Origin: Fibrobacterota bacterium
Lineage (GTDB): Bacteria; Fibrobacterota; Fibrobacteria; UBA11236
DNA length: 63,784 nucleotides
Assembly (NCBI GenBank): GCA_947466585.1
Contig: CANIEU010000012.1
Location: 1 to 63,784, forward strand
Direction of reading: 5' to 3'
In this document: one piece after another, positions 24,503-37,893 of the stretch
Numbering within the stretch: position 1 is the stretch's first letter
Layout of the letters: every line of letters starts with the position of its first letter
Translations under genes and position numbers: made by a program
Notes under the pieces: model-generated
Databases searched by the model: none
Seen by the model: only the letters and a program-made list of their open reading frames with translations
Told to the model about the DNA's origin: nothing

Positions 24503-26566
24503 TCATTTCACGTTTGCGCCATCAGGCGCTGCTCCAATTACAGGGCCTTTGGCAGTTGAGAGACCTTTACCGGCATAGGTCACCACACCCTTGGATACGG
24601 TCAGCGCGATCTTGTCGAAATCCTTGATGGTGATCTGGGCCTTGGGCTGCGCGGTAATCCCCGCAGCCGTCACGGAATCACCGACCTCGGCCCCTTGCGG
24701 GTTCACCAGAGAAAGGCGGGTCGGTTTGCCCTCGGCATCCTGTTCCACATCGGCGGCGAGCAACATACCGTGACTCTTGATGCCGCGCAGTTTTGCAGGT
24801 TTGAGATTCGCCACGAGAACCGCAATTTTGCCGACGATTTCGTCTTGGGTCAGGTGCTTGCGGAGGCCGGCGCACACAGTGCGCGGCTCGGCTTCGCCGG
24901 CATCGACCTTCAAGACGTACAGCGCTTCGGCATCCGGATGATTTTCGGCCGAGAGAATCTTTACAGCACGGAAGTCGATCACCGAAAAGGGATCCGACGG
25001 CGCAGCCGCAAGGGGAGCAGCCTCGGCCTTCTTGACCTCGATACGCGGGAATAGGGGCGAACTGGGGGAAAGGTTGAAGGTCCCCGATTTGCACCATTCC
25101 AGCGGACTTGTTGCGGGAGTCACTCCCAAAGCGGCCAAAGCCTCTTCCATCTTTCCGGGCATGACCGGGTGGAGCAAGGTGAATCCGATACGCAGGGCTT
25201 CCGCTGCGTGCCAGAGCACAACCTTGAGTCTTTCTTTGTCTTCGTCCGAGCCCTTCGCAAGCTTCCAGGGCGCGGTGATTTCGAAATAACGGTTTACGCC
25301 GCAGAAAACCGTCAGAGCCTCTTCCACAGCGAAGCTGAGTTGCACGTGATCGACCTTTGCAGGTATGGCAACAATCGCCTTGGTCGCCTCGGCGACAAGG
25401 TCGGTATCCGAAGATTCCCGGGCGTTAGCGGCGGCCAACGAAGACCCCACGCCCTCACCCAACTTCAGGACGCGACTGAGTCCGTTGCCCACATCATTCG
25501 CCAAGTCCGCATTGATCGTGTTGATGAACGCGTCTTCGGTGAACGAGGCGTCGGATCCAACAATCATCGCGCGAATCAGGAAGAAGCGAAACGCGTCGAC
25601 CCCGTATTTGTTGCTCATTTCGAGCGGCGCCACCACGTTTCCAGTGGTTTTGCTCATGCGCGCATTGTCGATCAGCCACCAGCCGTGCGCGAGAATTTGC
25701 TTCGGCAACTCCAGGTCGAGCGCCATCAGAATGGTCGTGAAGTACACGGCGTGCGTGGTGAGGATGTCCTTGCCGATCAGGTGGAGATCGGCGGGCCACT
25801 CCGGTGCATGCGGGTCTTTCGGGCTGCCGAGTTTGCTCGCCGTCACGTAATTCAGCAGGGCGTCCACCCACACGTAGGAGACGTAATCTTCGTCAAAGGG
25901 AAGCGAAACGCCCCAGGCAAGGCGCGACTTGGGGCGGCTGATGCACAGGTCGTTGAGGTCTTGACGCAGAAAGCCGAGCACTTCGTTCTTGCGGAACTCG
26001 GGTGCGATGAAGGTCGGATGTTTCTCGATGTGGTCGACCAAGCGCTGCTTGAAGGCCCCCATTTTGAAGAAGTAATTCTTCTCGGTGATCCAATCGACCG
26101 CGCGGCCGCTGATGGGATCCTTGCCGTCCACGAGCTCGTCTTCGCCGAAGAAGCGCTCTTCTGTCGTGGAATACCAACCGGCGTATTCCTGCGTGTAGAT
26201 GAACCCTTTGTCTTGCAGCTTTTGAAACTGCGCGCGTACAAAAGCGACATGGTCGGGCTCGGTGGTGCGGATGAATCGGTCGTAACCGATGTTCAGGCCC
26301 GCCCAGGCCTCCTGGAATCGCGCGGCATAACCGTCGCAGTATGCGCGCAAAGCCTTGGTGTCGTTCGGGTCGATGCCACGCTTGGCGGCCGCCTGCTGAA
26401 CCTTCTGCCCGTGCTCGTCCGTTCCCGTCAGGAAGTAAGTCTGCTCCCCGAACAGGCGCTTGTAGCGCGCCAGCACGTCGGCCAAAATGGTGGTGTAGGC
26501 GTGACCGATATGGGGAACGTCGTTGACGTAATAGATGGGCGTTGTGACGTAAAAAGGCTTGGACAT
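24503..26566 (-). CDS. metG: Methionyl-tRNA synthetase
   Basis: Class I synthetase, 687 residues from the ATG at 26566. The HIGH motif is VPHIGHAYTT and the KMSKS motif appears as RMSKT (ARMSKTTGNVV). The anticodon-binding helical domain follows. The last ~110 residues (FRAVKILSAENHPDAEALYVLKVDAG to the C-terminus) are an EMAP/Trbp111-like tRNA-binding domain that usually mediates dimerisation. No zinc-knuckle cysteines are seen in the connective peptide. Its own TACATTTG element lies 6 nt upstream of the ATG. Confidence 0.95.
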   Translation of the reverse strand: MSKPFYVTTPIYYVNDVPHIGHAYTTILADVLARYKRLFGEQTYFLTGTDEHGQKVQQAAAKRGIDPNDTKALRAYCDGYAARFQEAWAGLNIGYDRFIRTTEPDHVAFVRAQFQKLQDKGFIYTQEYAGWYSTTEERFFGEDELVDGKDPISGRAVDWITEKNYFFKMGAFKQRLVDHIEKHPTFIAPEFRKNEVLGFLRQDLNDLCISRPKSRLAWGVSLPFDEDYVSYVWVDALLNYVTASKLGSPKDPHAPEWPADLHLIGKDILTTHAVYFTTILMALDLELPKQILAHGWWLIDNARMSKTTGNVVAPLEMSNKYGVDAFRFFLIRAMIVGSDASFTEDAFINTINADLANDVGNGLSRVLKLGEGVGSSLAAANARESSDTDLVAEATKAIVAIPAKVDHVQLSFAVEEALTVFCGVNRYFEITAPWKLAKGSDEDKERLKVVLWHAAEALRIGFTLLHPVMPGKMEEALAALGVTPATSPLEWCKSGTFNLSPSSPLFPRIEVKKAEAAPLAAAPSDPFSVIDFRAVKILSAENHPDAEALYVLKVDAGEAEPRTVCAGLRKHLTQDEIVGKIAVLVANLKPAKLRGIKSHGMLLAADVEQDAEGKPTRLSLVNPQGAEVGDSVTAAGITAQPKAQITIKDFDKIALTVSKGVVTYAGKGLSTAKGPVIGAAPDGANVK

Positions 26567-26572
26567 GGGAAT

Positions 26573-26580
26573 CAAATGTA
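26573..26580 (-). promoter_or_regulatory. metG -7 element TACATTTG
   Basis: Exact TAnnTTTG on the minus strand, ending 6 nt before the metG ATG; predicts a nearly leaderless mRNA. Confidence 0.6.
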
Positions 26581-26594
26581 ACCCGGAAGGGGGC

Positions 26595-26624
26595 GGATAG
26601 GAACGTTCAGGACGTTCGATATCC
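26595..26624. other. Short hairpin between the sirohaem synthase gene and metG
   Basis: GGATA-GAACGT / ACGTTC-TATCC with small bulges. There is no U-run, so termination is uncertain. It sits where the -33 region of metG would be. Confidence 0.4.
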
Positions 26625-26632
26625 TCGGTACG

Positions 26633-27961
26633 TCAGGGACGCAACGCGACCACGTCTCCGATAACAACCAGCGTGGGGGAATCGAAACCGGCTTTAGCCG
26701 TTTCTTCACGCAACGTCGCTAGTGTGGCGCGCAGCACACGCTGGTCGGGCAGGCTGCCGTCCTGAATCGCGGCGGCGGGGGTTTCCGGGGCGTAGCCTTT
26801 GCCCAGCAACACAGGCACGATTTCTTCGAGGCGGAACAGCGACATCAGCAGCACCAAGGTATCGGCCTTGGGGAAATCCTGATTCACATCGTGACCGGCC
26901 ACGCCGGAGGCGACGGCAAAGGAGCGTGCCGTGCCGCGGTGGGTGAGGGGAATGCCCGCCAATGCGGGCACGGCGACCGAGGAAGAGATGCCCGGCAGCA
27001 CGCGCCACGGGATGCCCGCGGCCTCGAGAGCGAGGGCTTCTTCATAGCCGCGACCGAACACGAAGGGATCGCCGCCCTTGAGGCGCACAACGCGTTTTCC
27101 CGTGCGCGCATATTCCACAAGATGTGCGTTGATTTGTTCCTGTCGCAACGATTCGAAATGTCCGCGCTTTTCTACCGGCACGCGTTCACAGGCGGGCGGC
27201 ACCATCTCGAGCACGGCTTGTGAGGCGAGCCGGTCGTAAAGGACGATTTCTGCATGGCGCAACGCTTCCGCTGCACCGAGTGTGAGCAGGGAGGGATCGC
27301 CCGGGCCTGCGCCGACGAGAAGCACGGGGTGGATCCGCACGGAGGATCCATCTGCGGAAGGAGCCTCTGAGGTGGAAGCATTCAGTAACGTGCGTGCGGC
27401 GTCCGGGCCGTCGTCGCGTACTGCGGCGGCCAAGGCATCGTAGGGAAGGGCATCTGAGGACCCAAGGCGGTCTCGAACGGCAGAGAGGACTTCCACGAGG
27501 CCGCCCCATTCCTCACCAAGCACCGACGACAAACGGCGTTTGAGGTGGCGCGTGAGCGCGGGAACTTGGCCCGAGGTACTGACGGAAACCGTAACTCCTC
27601 CGCGGCGGATCACACCCGGCACGATAAAGGTGCCTTCCTTGGCGCGATCGGCGCGGTTGCAGGGGATATCGAGCGCGCGGCTGGCCGCAGCCACGGCTTC
27701 GTTGACGTCGGGGAGGTTCGTGCAGGCGAACACCAGTTTGTGGCCGATCACGTCGTCGACGTTGAACGCGCGCGCCTCCCATTCGAGGCCGGGCACGAGG
27801 CGCCGGGCTGCTTCCGATAGTTCGGGCGACACCAGGGTGACGCGCGCACCGCAGGCGAGGAGTTCCGGGAGCTTCCGCGCCGCCACCGAACCGCCACCGA
27901 CCATCAGGACGGGCTGGTCGTGCAGATCGATTTCAAGCGGATAGTAGCGGGGGGAGGACAT
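26633..27961 (-). CDS. cysG: Sirohaem synthase (precorrin-2 dehydrogenase/ferrochelatase plus uroporphyrinogen-III methyltransferase)
   Basis: 442 residues. The N-terminal ~190 residues are the NAD-dependent dehydrogenase/chelatase module (PVLMVGGGSVAARKLPELL; FACTNLPDVNEAVAA). The C-terminal ~240 are the SAM-dependent uroporphyrinogen-III C-methyltransferase (VGAGPGDPSLLTLGAAEAL; VVRLKGGDPFVFGRG; the late GDVVAL). It converts uroporphyrinogen III to sirohaem, the cofactor of sulfite and nitrite reductases. This links the haem operon at 40.7-46.2 kb to the cysteine cluster at 51-53 kb. The domain order matches E. coli CysG. Start chosen at the ATG next to the TATCTTTC element. Confidence 0.93.
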   Translation of the reverse strand: MSSPRYYPLEIDLHDQPVLMVGGGSVAARKLPELLACGARVTLVSPELSEAARRLVPGLEWEARAFNVDDVIGHKLVFACTNLPDVNEAVAAASRALDIPCNRADRAKEGTFIVPGVIRRGGVTVSVSTSGQVPALTRHLKRRLSSVLGEEWGGLVEVLSAVRDRLGSSDALPYDALAAAVRDDGPDAARTLLNASTSEAPSADGSSVRIHPVLLVGAGPGDPSLLTLGAAEALRHAEIVLYDRLASQAVLEMVPPACERVPVEKRGHFESLRQEQINAHLVEYARTGKRVVRLKGGDPFVFGRGYEEALALEAAGIPWRVLPGISSSVAVPALAGIPLTHRGTARSFAVASGVAGHDVNQDFPKADTLVLLMSLFRLEEIVPVLLGKGYAPETPAAAIQDGSLPDQRVLRATLATLREETAKAGFDSPTLVVIGDVVALRP

Positions 27962-27965
27962 GGGA

Positions 27966-27973
27966 GAAAGATA
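27966..27973 (-). promoter_or_regulatory. cysG -7 element TATCTTTC
   Basis: It ends 4 nt before the ATG. Its first T is the last base of a heptamer array (27973-28007), so the array occupies the place of the -33 region. Confidence 0.55.
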
Positions 27974-28148
27974 GCGTACAGCGTACAGCTTACAGCGCAC
28001 AGCTTCGCGAGCAATTTGCGGGCATAAGTGTTTTGGAATTGCCCTTATTATTTCACCCTTCCGAAAGGCCAAAAACAAAAAAGGCGACTCCCGATGGTAG
28101 CCGCCCTTTTTTGTTTTGCTGTAAGTTGTCCGCTGTAAGCTGTTCGCT
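27973..28148. repeat. Inverted pair of heptanucleotide arrays (locus 2)
   Basis: The left arm at 27973-28007 is AGCGTAC, AGCGTAC, AGCTTAC, AGCGCAC, AGCTTCG. The right arm at 28114-28148 is TTTTGCT, GTAAGTT, GTCCGCT, GTAAGCT, GTTCGCT. The arms are inverted relative to each other and use the same heptamer family as locus 1 (12399-12547). The right arm ends 8 nt from the glycosyltransferase stop codon. The left arm touches the cysG -7 element. An intrinsic terminator lies between. Confidence 0.8.
28072..28117. terminator. Intrinsic terminator after the GT2 gene
   Basis: AAAACAAAAAAGGCG (28072-28086) pairs with CGCCCTTTTTTGTTTT (28102-28117); the A- and T-runs make it active in both directions. 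It serves the minus-strand glycosyltransferase gene. Confidence 0.85.
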
Positions 28149-28156
28149 TTTCTTCG

Positions 28157-29674
28157 TTACCCTTCGTTCGACTTCAGCGCGGCCTGCGTGCGCAGATAAT
28201 GCGAAAGCGACATCACGCCCACGACCAGGAAGCCCACGGCGTAGAGGCCGAGGAACGGGCCTACGAGGTATTTCTCGGCGAGCGTGTAATGGAAGAAGCC
28301 AATGAGGCAGTACACGCCGAGCGCGAGTTCGATCGCCGAGGCTACGGGGAACTTGGTCTTGTGGTAGGTGGCGGCGACCTTGACGCCCTTGTCGCCGGCC
28401 TTGGGCGTGCGGACGAAGGTGCCTTTATTGCCTGAGAGCGCGGAGAGTACGGCGCGCGTATTGTTGAACGCCACACCCACACCCACGGCCATCAGGGTCG
28501 GGAGCGAAAGCATGCGGTTCTTCCAATCCTTGCTCGACATGCGCTGTGCCACGAGATAAAGAATGGTCGGCGCGAGCGACGAGATCACGATGAGGACGCA
28601 AAGACCCGTGAAAGCCAGCGTGCTGACCTTAAACGGGAACCAGTAAAGCAGCGGCAAAGCGAGCAGCGCCGTCAGCAGCATCAGAGGATGGATCGAATAG
28701 TGTGTGGTGTGCAGAATGGCCTGGAGCTTGACCTTCAGCGGCTGGTTCGATTTGAGCACCTTCGGCAACAGCTTCATCGCTGTCTGGATGGAGCCCTTGG
28801 CCCAACGGAACTGCTGTGATTTGAAGGCGTTGATGTCGGCGGGAAGTTCGGCGGGAACCACCACGTCGTAGGCGAACTTCATCTTCCAGCCGGCGAGCTG
28901 CGCGCGGTAGGAAAGATCCATGTCTTCGGTAAGCGTGTCGCCTTCCCAGCCTCCGGCCGATTCGATGGCGGTTTTGCGCCACACACCGGCGGTGCCGTTG
29001 AAGTTCATGAACAGGCTGCCCCAGGAGCGGGCGGACTGTTCGATCACGAAGTGGCCGTCGATGCCGATGCTCTGCGCGAGCGTGAGCGACGACTGACGGG
29101 AGTTCAGATGGCCCCAGCGGGCCTGCACCAAACCGTACTGTTCGTTCATGCACAGGAACGGAACCGTGCGCAGCAGATAGTCGGACGGGGGCACGAAGTC
29201 GGCATCGAAGATGGCGAGGAATTCGCCGCGAGCCTTGTCCATACCTTCGTTCAGCGCGCCGGCCTTATAGTCTTTGCGGTGCGTGCGGTGGATAAGCACG
29301 ATGTCGTGACCCAAGGCGCGCATCTCTTCGACGAGCGCCATGGCGATTGATTCCGAGCCATCGATGGAATCATCGAGCACCTGGATCTCATGTTTGCCGG
29401 CCGGATATTCGATCGCGCACACCGAGCGGATCAAACGCTCGATCACATTCGCTTCGTTGAACACGGGAAGCTGGGTGGTGACGACGGGAAGTTTTTCCAT
29501 GCCGCCGGTCGCGTAAAAGCGACGCAGCATGCGGCGATCCTGGACCACCTGCTGACGATGGTTGCGCAGGAAGATGTACAACAACCAGTAGCAGTTGACC
29601 CCATACGTGAAGAGCCCGATGGAGGCGATCGCGTAGAGGCCGAAAATGGTATAAAGGACCATATTGGTCAGCAT
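28157..29674 (-). CDS. Membrane GT2 glycosyltransferase, cellulose-synthase-like
   Basis: 505 residues. One N-terminal membrane segment (about 5-35) precedes a cytoplasmic GT-A domain with DDSIDGS, FDADF (DxD), TLTEDMD (TED) and QQFRW (QxxRW), the four motifs of processive beta-glycan synthases. About four membrane helices follow (about 325-385 and 440-495). It resembles glucomannan/cellulose synthase-like (CslA-type) enzymes and bacterial relatives that extend surface polysaccharides. No PilZ domain or BcsB-like partner is adjacent, so the polymer is unknown. The leader shows no strong Shine-Dalgarno sequence. Confidence 0.85.
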   Translation of the reverse strand: MLTNMVLYTIFGLYAIASIGLFTYGVNCYWLLYIFLRNHRQQVVQDRRMLRRFYATGGMEKLPVVTTQLPVFNEANVIERLIRSVCAIEYPAGKHEIQVLDDSIDGSESIAMALVEEMRALGHDIVLIHRTHRKDYKAGALNEGMDKARGEFLAIFDADFVPPSDYLLRTVPFLCMNEQYGLVQARWGHLNSRQSSLTLAQSIGIDGHFVIEQSARSWGSLFMNFNGTAGVWRKTAIESAGGWEGDTLTEDMDLSYRAQLAGWKMKFAYDVVVPAELPADINAFKSQQFRWAKGSIQTAMKLLPKVLKSNQPLKVKLQAILHTTHYSIHPLMLLTALLALPLLYWFPFKVSTLAFTGLCVLIVISSLAPTILYLVAQRMSSKDWKNRMLSLPTLMAVGVGVAFNNTRAVLSALSGNKGTFVRTPKAGDKGVKVAATYHKTKFPVASAIELALGVYCLIGFFHYTLAEKYLVGPFLGLYAVGFLVVGVMSLSHYLRTQAALKSNEG

Positions 29675-30021
29675 TTGGAGGTTCCCGGCAGGCTAAAGGG
29701 GGGATGGAAAAACTGTTTTAGGGCTGGTTTTAAGGGCTGGTTAGGGGATGACGAGCCCACGACCGCTCCAAACGGCATTTCTGCCCCCGGATTCTGCTGG
29801 TATCGGCGCGTCCTTGCACCCCCGAAAATTAATTCCATTCGGAGCCGTTCAAACGTGCAACAGTGGCATTTCTTTTGTCGCAATGGCGAGAAAACGGCGC
29901 AATTCGTGTAAGGACTTGTCAGGTCTCGAAAAGGGTGGATTTGGGCGCCCGGGGCGACGGCGGGGCGCGCTTCGCTTGTCATCTGGCGCCACCGAGGAAA
30001 TTCTTCCTTGTTGCTGTTCGC
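29675..30021. other. Spacer between the divergent GT2 gene and algH
   Basis: No gene seen. A minus-strand TAATTTTC (29824-29831) could be the -7 element of the GT2 gene, leaving a leader of about 145 nt. At 29943-29992 there is a segment with the same ends as the dispersed repeat (GGGCGC...GGCGCCACC) but a different middle. Confidence 0.4.
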
Positions 30022-30029
30022 TATCTTAG
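30022..30029 (+). promoter_or_regulatory. algH -7-like element TATCTTAG
   Basis: A partial match to TAnnTTTG, ending 4 nt before the ATG at 30034; no Shine-Dalgarno sequence. Confidence 0.4.
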
Positions 30030-30033
30030 GGTC

Positions 30034-30585
30034 ATGCCCAATATTCCTGAAAAAACGGAGCACCACGCGGCCCGTTTGGCTTCGGGTGTTTTGCTTGCTG
30101 CAAGTACCGGTATGGAAGACCCCAACTTCCGCAACGCCATCGTGCTTCTTTGCCAGCACGGGTCCGAAGGGGCCTATGGGTTGGTGCTCAATCGCCCGGC
30201 CCACATGCCGTTGCGGGAGATTTTCGAACATCCTCCCGAGGGCGAGGCAGGCGTGCGCCGAGTCTACATCGGGGGCCCGGTCCAACCCACCGAATTGCAG
30301 ATCCTTCAGTTGGGGGTTGCCGTCGCCGATGACGCCATGGAAATCGCCCCTGGCGTTCATATGGGAGGAAAATGGGACACCTTGGACCAAATTTTGGCTC
30401 CCGACCCGGAAGATTTACGCCTTTTTTTGGGTTATGCGGGGTGGGGGAAGGGGCAGCTCGAGGATGAAGTCGAAGGGGGAGCCTGGGAGGTTTGGCCCAC
30501 CGATTTGCAACGCCTGCTTCGAGAACCCGAAAACGCCTGGGCGACCGATCCGGAACAGCTGAGGCGCTTTTTGGCCTCCCGTTGA
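30034..30585 (+). CDS. AlgH/UPF0301 family protein
   Basis: 183 residues. The opening LASGVLLAASTGMEDPNFRNAIVLLCQHGSEGA and GLVLNRP are the conserved UPF0301 core. YIGGPVQPTELQILQ and FLGYAGWGKGQLEDE follow. Named AlgH after a Pseudomonas alginate regulator, but the biochemical function of the family is not established. I place the start at 30034, where the family homology begins; the open frame upstream is not conserved-looking. Confidence 0.9.
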   Translation: MPNIPEKTEHHAARLASGVLLAASTGMEDPNFRNAIVLLCQHGSEGAYGLVLNRPAHMPLREIFEHPPEGEAGVRRVYIGGPVQPTELQILQLGVAVADDAMEIAPGVHMGGKWDTLDQILAPDPEDLRLFLGYAGWGKGQLEDEVEGGAWEVWPTDLQRLLREPENAWATDPEQLRRFLASR

Positions 30586-30664
30586 GCTTCGCCCTTCCCG
30601 CCCGCTTCTGACCCGCTTCGCGTGGGCGCTTGACGTGAAGGCTTTAGAATCCTGAAAACCTTCT

Positions 30665-30672
30665 TATTTTTG
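30665..30672 (+). promoter_or_regulatory. gltB candidate -7 element TATTTTTG
   Basis: An exact TAnnTTTG match 143 nt before the gltB ATG. If used, gltB has the longest leader I can predict here. Confidence 0.4.
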
Positions 30673-30815
30673 GCTTCCTGGTGATTCACGCGTCCGACGG
30701 CCTCGTTTCTTGCGAACCGCCGGATTTTCGCGTTTTTGAGTTTGTGCTGTGGTGTTCCCGTGCGTATTCTCGCAATCGTGATGTCTTTTGAAATCGTCCT
30801 GAGAGGTGGCCTGTC

Positions 30816-35375
<4,560 letters not shown>

Positions 35376-35381
35376 CGGGAA

Positions 35382-36845
35382 ATGGGCAAGGTCACAGGTT
35401 TCAAGGAGTTCGCACGGAAGGTTCCCTCCTACCTTCCTCCGGAACAGCGCACCAAGAACTACGAAGAGTTCATCGTGCAGATGCCCGTAGAAGAGGTACA
35501 GACCCAGGGTGCCCGCTGCATGGACTGCGGCATCCCGTTCTGTCACACGGGCTGCCCGCTGGGCAACATCATCCCGGACTTCAACGATCACGTCTACAAC
35601 GGCAAGTGGGAGGCTGCGCTTAAAAGCTTGCTCTCCACCAACAACTTCCCAGAGTTCACCGGCCGCATCTGCCCGGCTCCCTGCGAGTCGGCTTGCGTGC
35701 TCGGCATCAATAAGCCCCCGGTGACGATCAAGAACATCGAGGTCTCGATCATCGACCACGCCTGGGCGCAAGGTTGGATCAAGCCGACCCCGCCGCCCTT
35801 CCGCAGTGGCAAGAAGGTTGCGGTCATCGGTTCGGGCCCGGCGGGCCTCGCCGCCGCCGACCAGCTGAACAAGGCCGGTCATCTCGTGACGGTGTTCGAA
35901 CGTTCGGACCGTCTCGGCGGCCTGATGCGCTACGGCATTCCCGACTTCAAGCTTGGCAAGGACGTGGTTCAGCGCCGCGTGGACCTGATGTCCGCCGAGG
36001 GCGTGACCTTCCGCATCAAGGCCGAGGTTGGTGTGAACGTGTCCGTCGAACAACTCAAGGCCTTCGATGCCGTGGTACTCGCGGGCGGTTCTACCGCCGC
36101 GCGCGATCTGCCCATTCCGGGCCGTGATGCCAAGGGTGTGTACGTGGCCATGGACTTCTTGCGGCAAAACAACAAGCGCGTGGCGGGTGACACCTTCACT
36201 GCAGAAGAAGAGATCAAGTCCACCGGTAAAAACGTCGTCGTCATCGGCGGCGGTGACACCGGTTCCGACTGCGTGGGCACGTCGATCCGTCACGGCGCCA
36301 AGTCGGTGACCCAAATCGAACTGCTGCCCAAGCCGCCCGAGTCGCGCACGCCGGAAACTCCCTGGCCGACGCATCCGGGTCCGCGCATGCTCTCGACTTC
36401 CAGCTCTCAAGCGGAAGGCTGCGTGCGCGACTGGTCGGTGCTCTCCAAGGAGTTCCTCAAGGACGCCGAAGGCAACCTCACCGGCATTCGTGCCGTGCGT
36501 TTGCAGTGGGACGGCCCGAAGTTCACCGAAGTCGAAGGCAGCGAGTTCATCATGCCTGCCGAGCGCGTCTATCTCGCCATGGGCTTCCTGCACCCCGAGC
36601 ACAACCTGCTCGACAAGCTGGGCGTGGAGAAGGATGAGCGCGGCAACGCCAAGGCGAACCTCAAGGGCTACAGCACCTCGGTGAAGGGCATCTTCACCGC
36701 TGGTGACATGCGCCGCGGTCAGTCGTTGGTCGTGTGGGCCATCTCCGAAGGACGCGAATGCGCCCGCTCGGTGGATGCCTACCTCAACGGTGGCACCTCG
36801 CGTCTCGAAGCCAAGACCCACTCGTTGGCGGAAATCAGCGCTTAA
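35382..36845 (+). CDS. gltD: Glutamate synthase, small subunit
   Basis: 487 residues. It supplies electrons from NAD(P)H to GltB. The N-terminal Fe-S domain has CMDCGIPFCHTGCPLGN and CPAPCESACVLGI. It is followed by the FAD-binding GSGPAGLAAADQLNKAG and the NAD(P)-binding GGGDTGSDCVGTSIRHGA, and ends with the conserved GDMRRGQSLVVWAI. Typical length. Confidence 0.96.
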   Translation: MGKVTGFKEFARKVPSYLPPEQRTKNYEEFIVQMPVEEVQTQGARCMDCGIPFCHTGCPLGNIIPDFNDHVYNGKWEAALKSLLSTNNFPEFTGRICPAPCESACVLGINKPPVTIKNIEVSIIDHAWAQGWIKPTPPPFRSGKKVAVIGSGPAGLAAADQLNKAGHLVTVFERSDRLGGLMRYGIPDFKLGKDVVQRRVDLMSAEGVTFRIKAEVGVNVSVEQLKAFDAVVLAGGSTAARDLPIPGRDAKGVYVAMDFLRQNNKRVAGDTFTAEEEIKSTGKNVVVIGGGDTGSDCVGTSIRHGAKSVTQIELLPKPPESRTPETPWPTHPGPRMLSTSSSQAEGCVRDWSVLSKEFLKDAEGNLTGIRAVRLQWDGPKFTEVEGSEFIMPAERVYLAMGFLHPEHNLLDKLGVEKDERGNAKANLKGYSTSVKGIFTAGDMRRGQSLVVWAISEGRECARSVDAYLNGGTSRLEAKTHSLAEISA

Positions 36846-36865
36846 TTTCGGTTTTATCTGAAATC

Positions 36866-36900
36866 AAAAACCCCGTCTGGCAACAGGTGGGGTTTTTGTT
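36866..36900. terminator. Intrinsic terminator after gltD
   Basis: AAAAACCCC / GGGGTTTTT around a 14-nt loop, U-rich on both sides; serves gltD and possibly the convergent thpR. Confidence 0.85.
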
Positions 36901-36902
36901 TC

Positions 36903-36930
36903 CCATCACTTCTCATTCATCATTTATTCA
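36903..36930. repeat. Single heptamer array at the thpR stop codon
   Basis: CCATCAC, TTCTCAT, TCATCAT, TTATTCA: four degenerate 7-nt units that include the thpR stop codon. This resembles the right arm of loci 3 and 4 but has no inverted partner nearby. Confidence 0.4.
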
Positions 36931-37493
36931 CGCGGCCCCAAGGCATACGTCTCCTCGATCGTATGTTCCGGTCCGTCGGGTTTAAGCAGGCTGGAGCAAA
37001 GCAAGAACTCCGTCACCTCGATATCGTTCAGGCGAAACAATCCGCTCAGCACCTGAAACCGGCCGACATCGTGCGGATCGGCGGCCTTCACGTTGGCCAA
37101 GGTCACGTGCGGATGAAACTTTCGCCCCTCGGGTGCGAGGCCCGCGCGCGTGAGCGCCGCTTCCACACGATTGCGCAGGCTCGTGAGCGCCGAATTGTCC
37201 TTCACGCCGGCCCACAGGATTTCGGGATCACCGCGCAGAGGAAAGTGCCCGGTACCTTTGAGGTTGATGTTGAAGGCGGGTGCACGCACTTCGCGCAAGG
37301 CACGATCGATGTCGTAAAGATTCAGTGCACCGGGGTCGCCGATGAAGCGCAGCGTCAGGTGATATTGTTCGGAGGGGGACCAGGAGGCACCCTTGATGCC
37401 CCTGCTTTCGAATACGAGGTCGTCCAGCGCCTCGGTGATTTCTTCCGCAAATCGGATCGCGACCAACAGGCGGGGTGCTGAGAACCGGGACAT
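36924..37493 (-). CDS. thpR: RNA 2',3'-cyclic phosphodiesterase
   Basis: 189 residues of the 2H phosphoesterase fold with both catalytic motifs, HLTLRF (near residue 43) and HVTLAN (near 128). It opens 2',3'-cyclic phosphate RNA ends. It begins 2 nt after the cutA stop, so the two are one unit. Typical length. Confidence 0.9.
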   Translation of the reverse strand: MSRFSAPRLLVAIRFAEEITEALDDLVFESRGIKGASWSPSEQYHLTLRFIGDPGALNLYDIDRALREVRAPAFNINLKGTGHFPLRGDPEILWAGVKDNSALTSLRNRVEAALTRAGLAPEGRKFHPHVTLANVKAADPHDVGRFQVLSGLFRLNDIEVTEFLLCSSLLKPDGPEHTIEETYALGPRE

Positions 37494-37495
37494 GG

Positions 37496-37819
37496 TTACC
37501 CGACCTCCCGCGCGATCCAGTCGAGGTAGTCGGAATTTCCGCCTGTCACAGGAACGAACACAATGCAGGGCGTTTCGTAAGGATGCAGGTCCAGGGCCCG
37601 CTCCAGAAGAGCTTCGCGTGAGTCGGCCCGGGTCTTCGCAATCAACACCGCTTCGCGGGCGACCTCGACCTTACCGTTCCACCAGTAATGGGATTCCATT
37701 TCAGGCAGAATGTTCACGCAGGCAGCGAACCGTTCCAGCACCAGCGTGCGGCCGATCCGGCGGGCGTCTTCAACGTCTTTGCAGGTGATATACGCGAAAT
37801 AGGCGAGGGGGATTTCCAT
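37496..37819 (-). CDS. cutA: CutA1-type divalent cation tolerance protein
   Basis: 107 residues. AYITCKDVEDARRIGRTLVLERFAACVN and the YWWNGKVE strand are typical, as is the C-terminal HPYETPCIVFVPV. Forms trimers with a signalling-protein-like fold. The link to copper tolerance is historical and weak. First gene of a two-gene unit with thpR; TATTTTCC just upstream is a possible -7 element. Confidence 0.93.
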   Translation of the reverse strand: MEIPLAYFAYITCKDVEDARRIGRTLVLERFAACVNILPEMESHYWWNGKVEVAREAVLIAKTRADSREALLERALDLHPYETPCIVFVPVTGGNSDYLDWIAREVG

Positions 37820-37893
37820 GCGTGGAAAATAATCGATTTGGAGGTCGAGTTTCCCGTGTGGGCAACCGTGCCTCCGGTGCTACATTCCGGGGC

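Noticed and set aside
24272-24559. A 95-codon plus-strand frame between the helicase gene and metG
   Set aside because: It is made of the dispersed repeat and the long hairpin, and overlaps the end of metG; no ribosome binding site or family.
25169-26581. A 470-codon plus-strand frame opposite metG
   Set aside because: Antisense shadow of a clear methionyl-tRNA synthetase.
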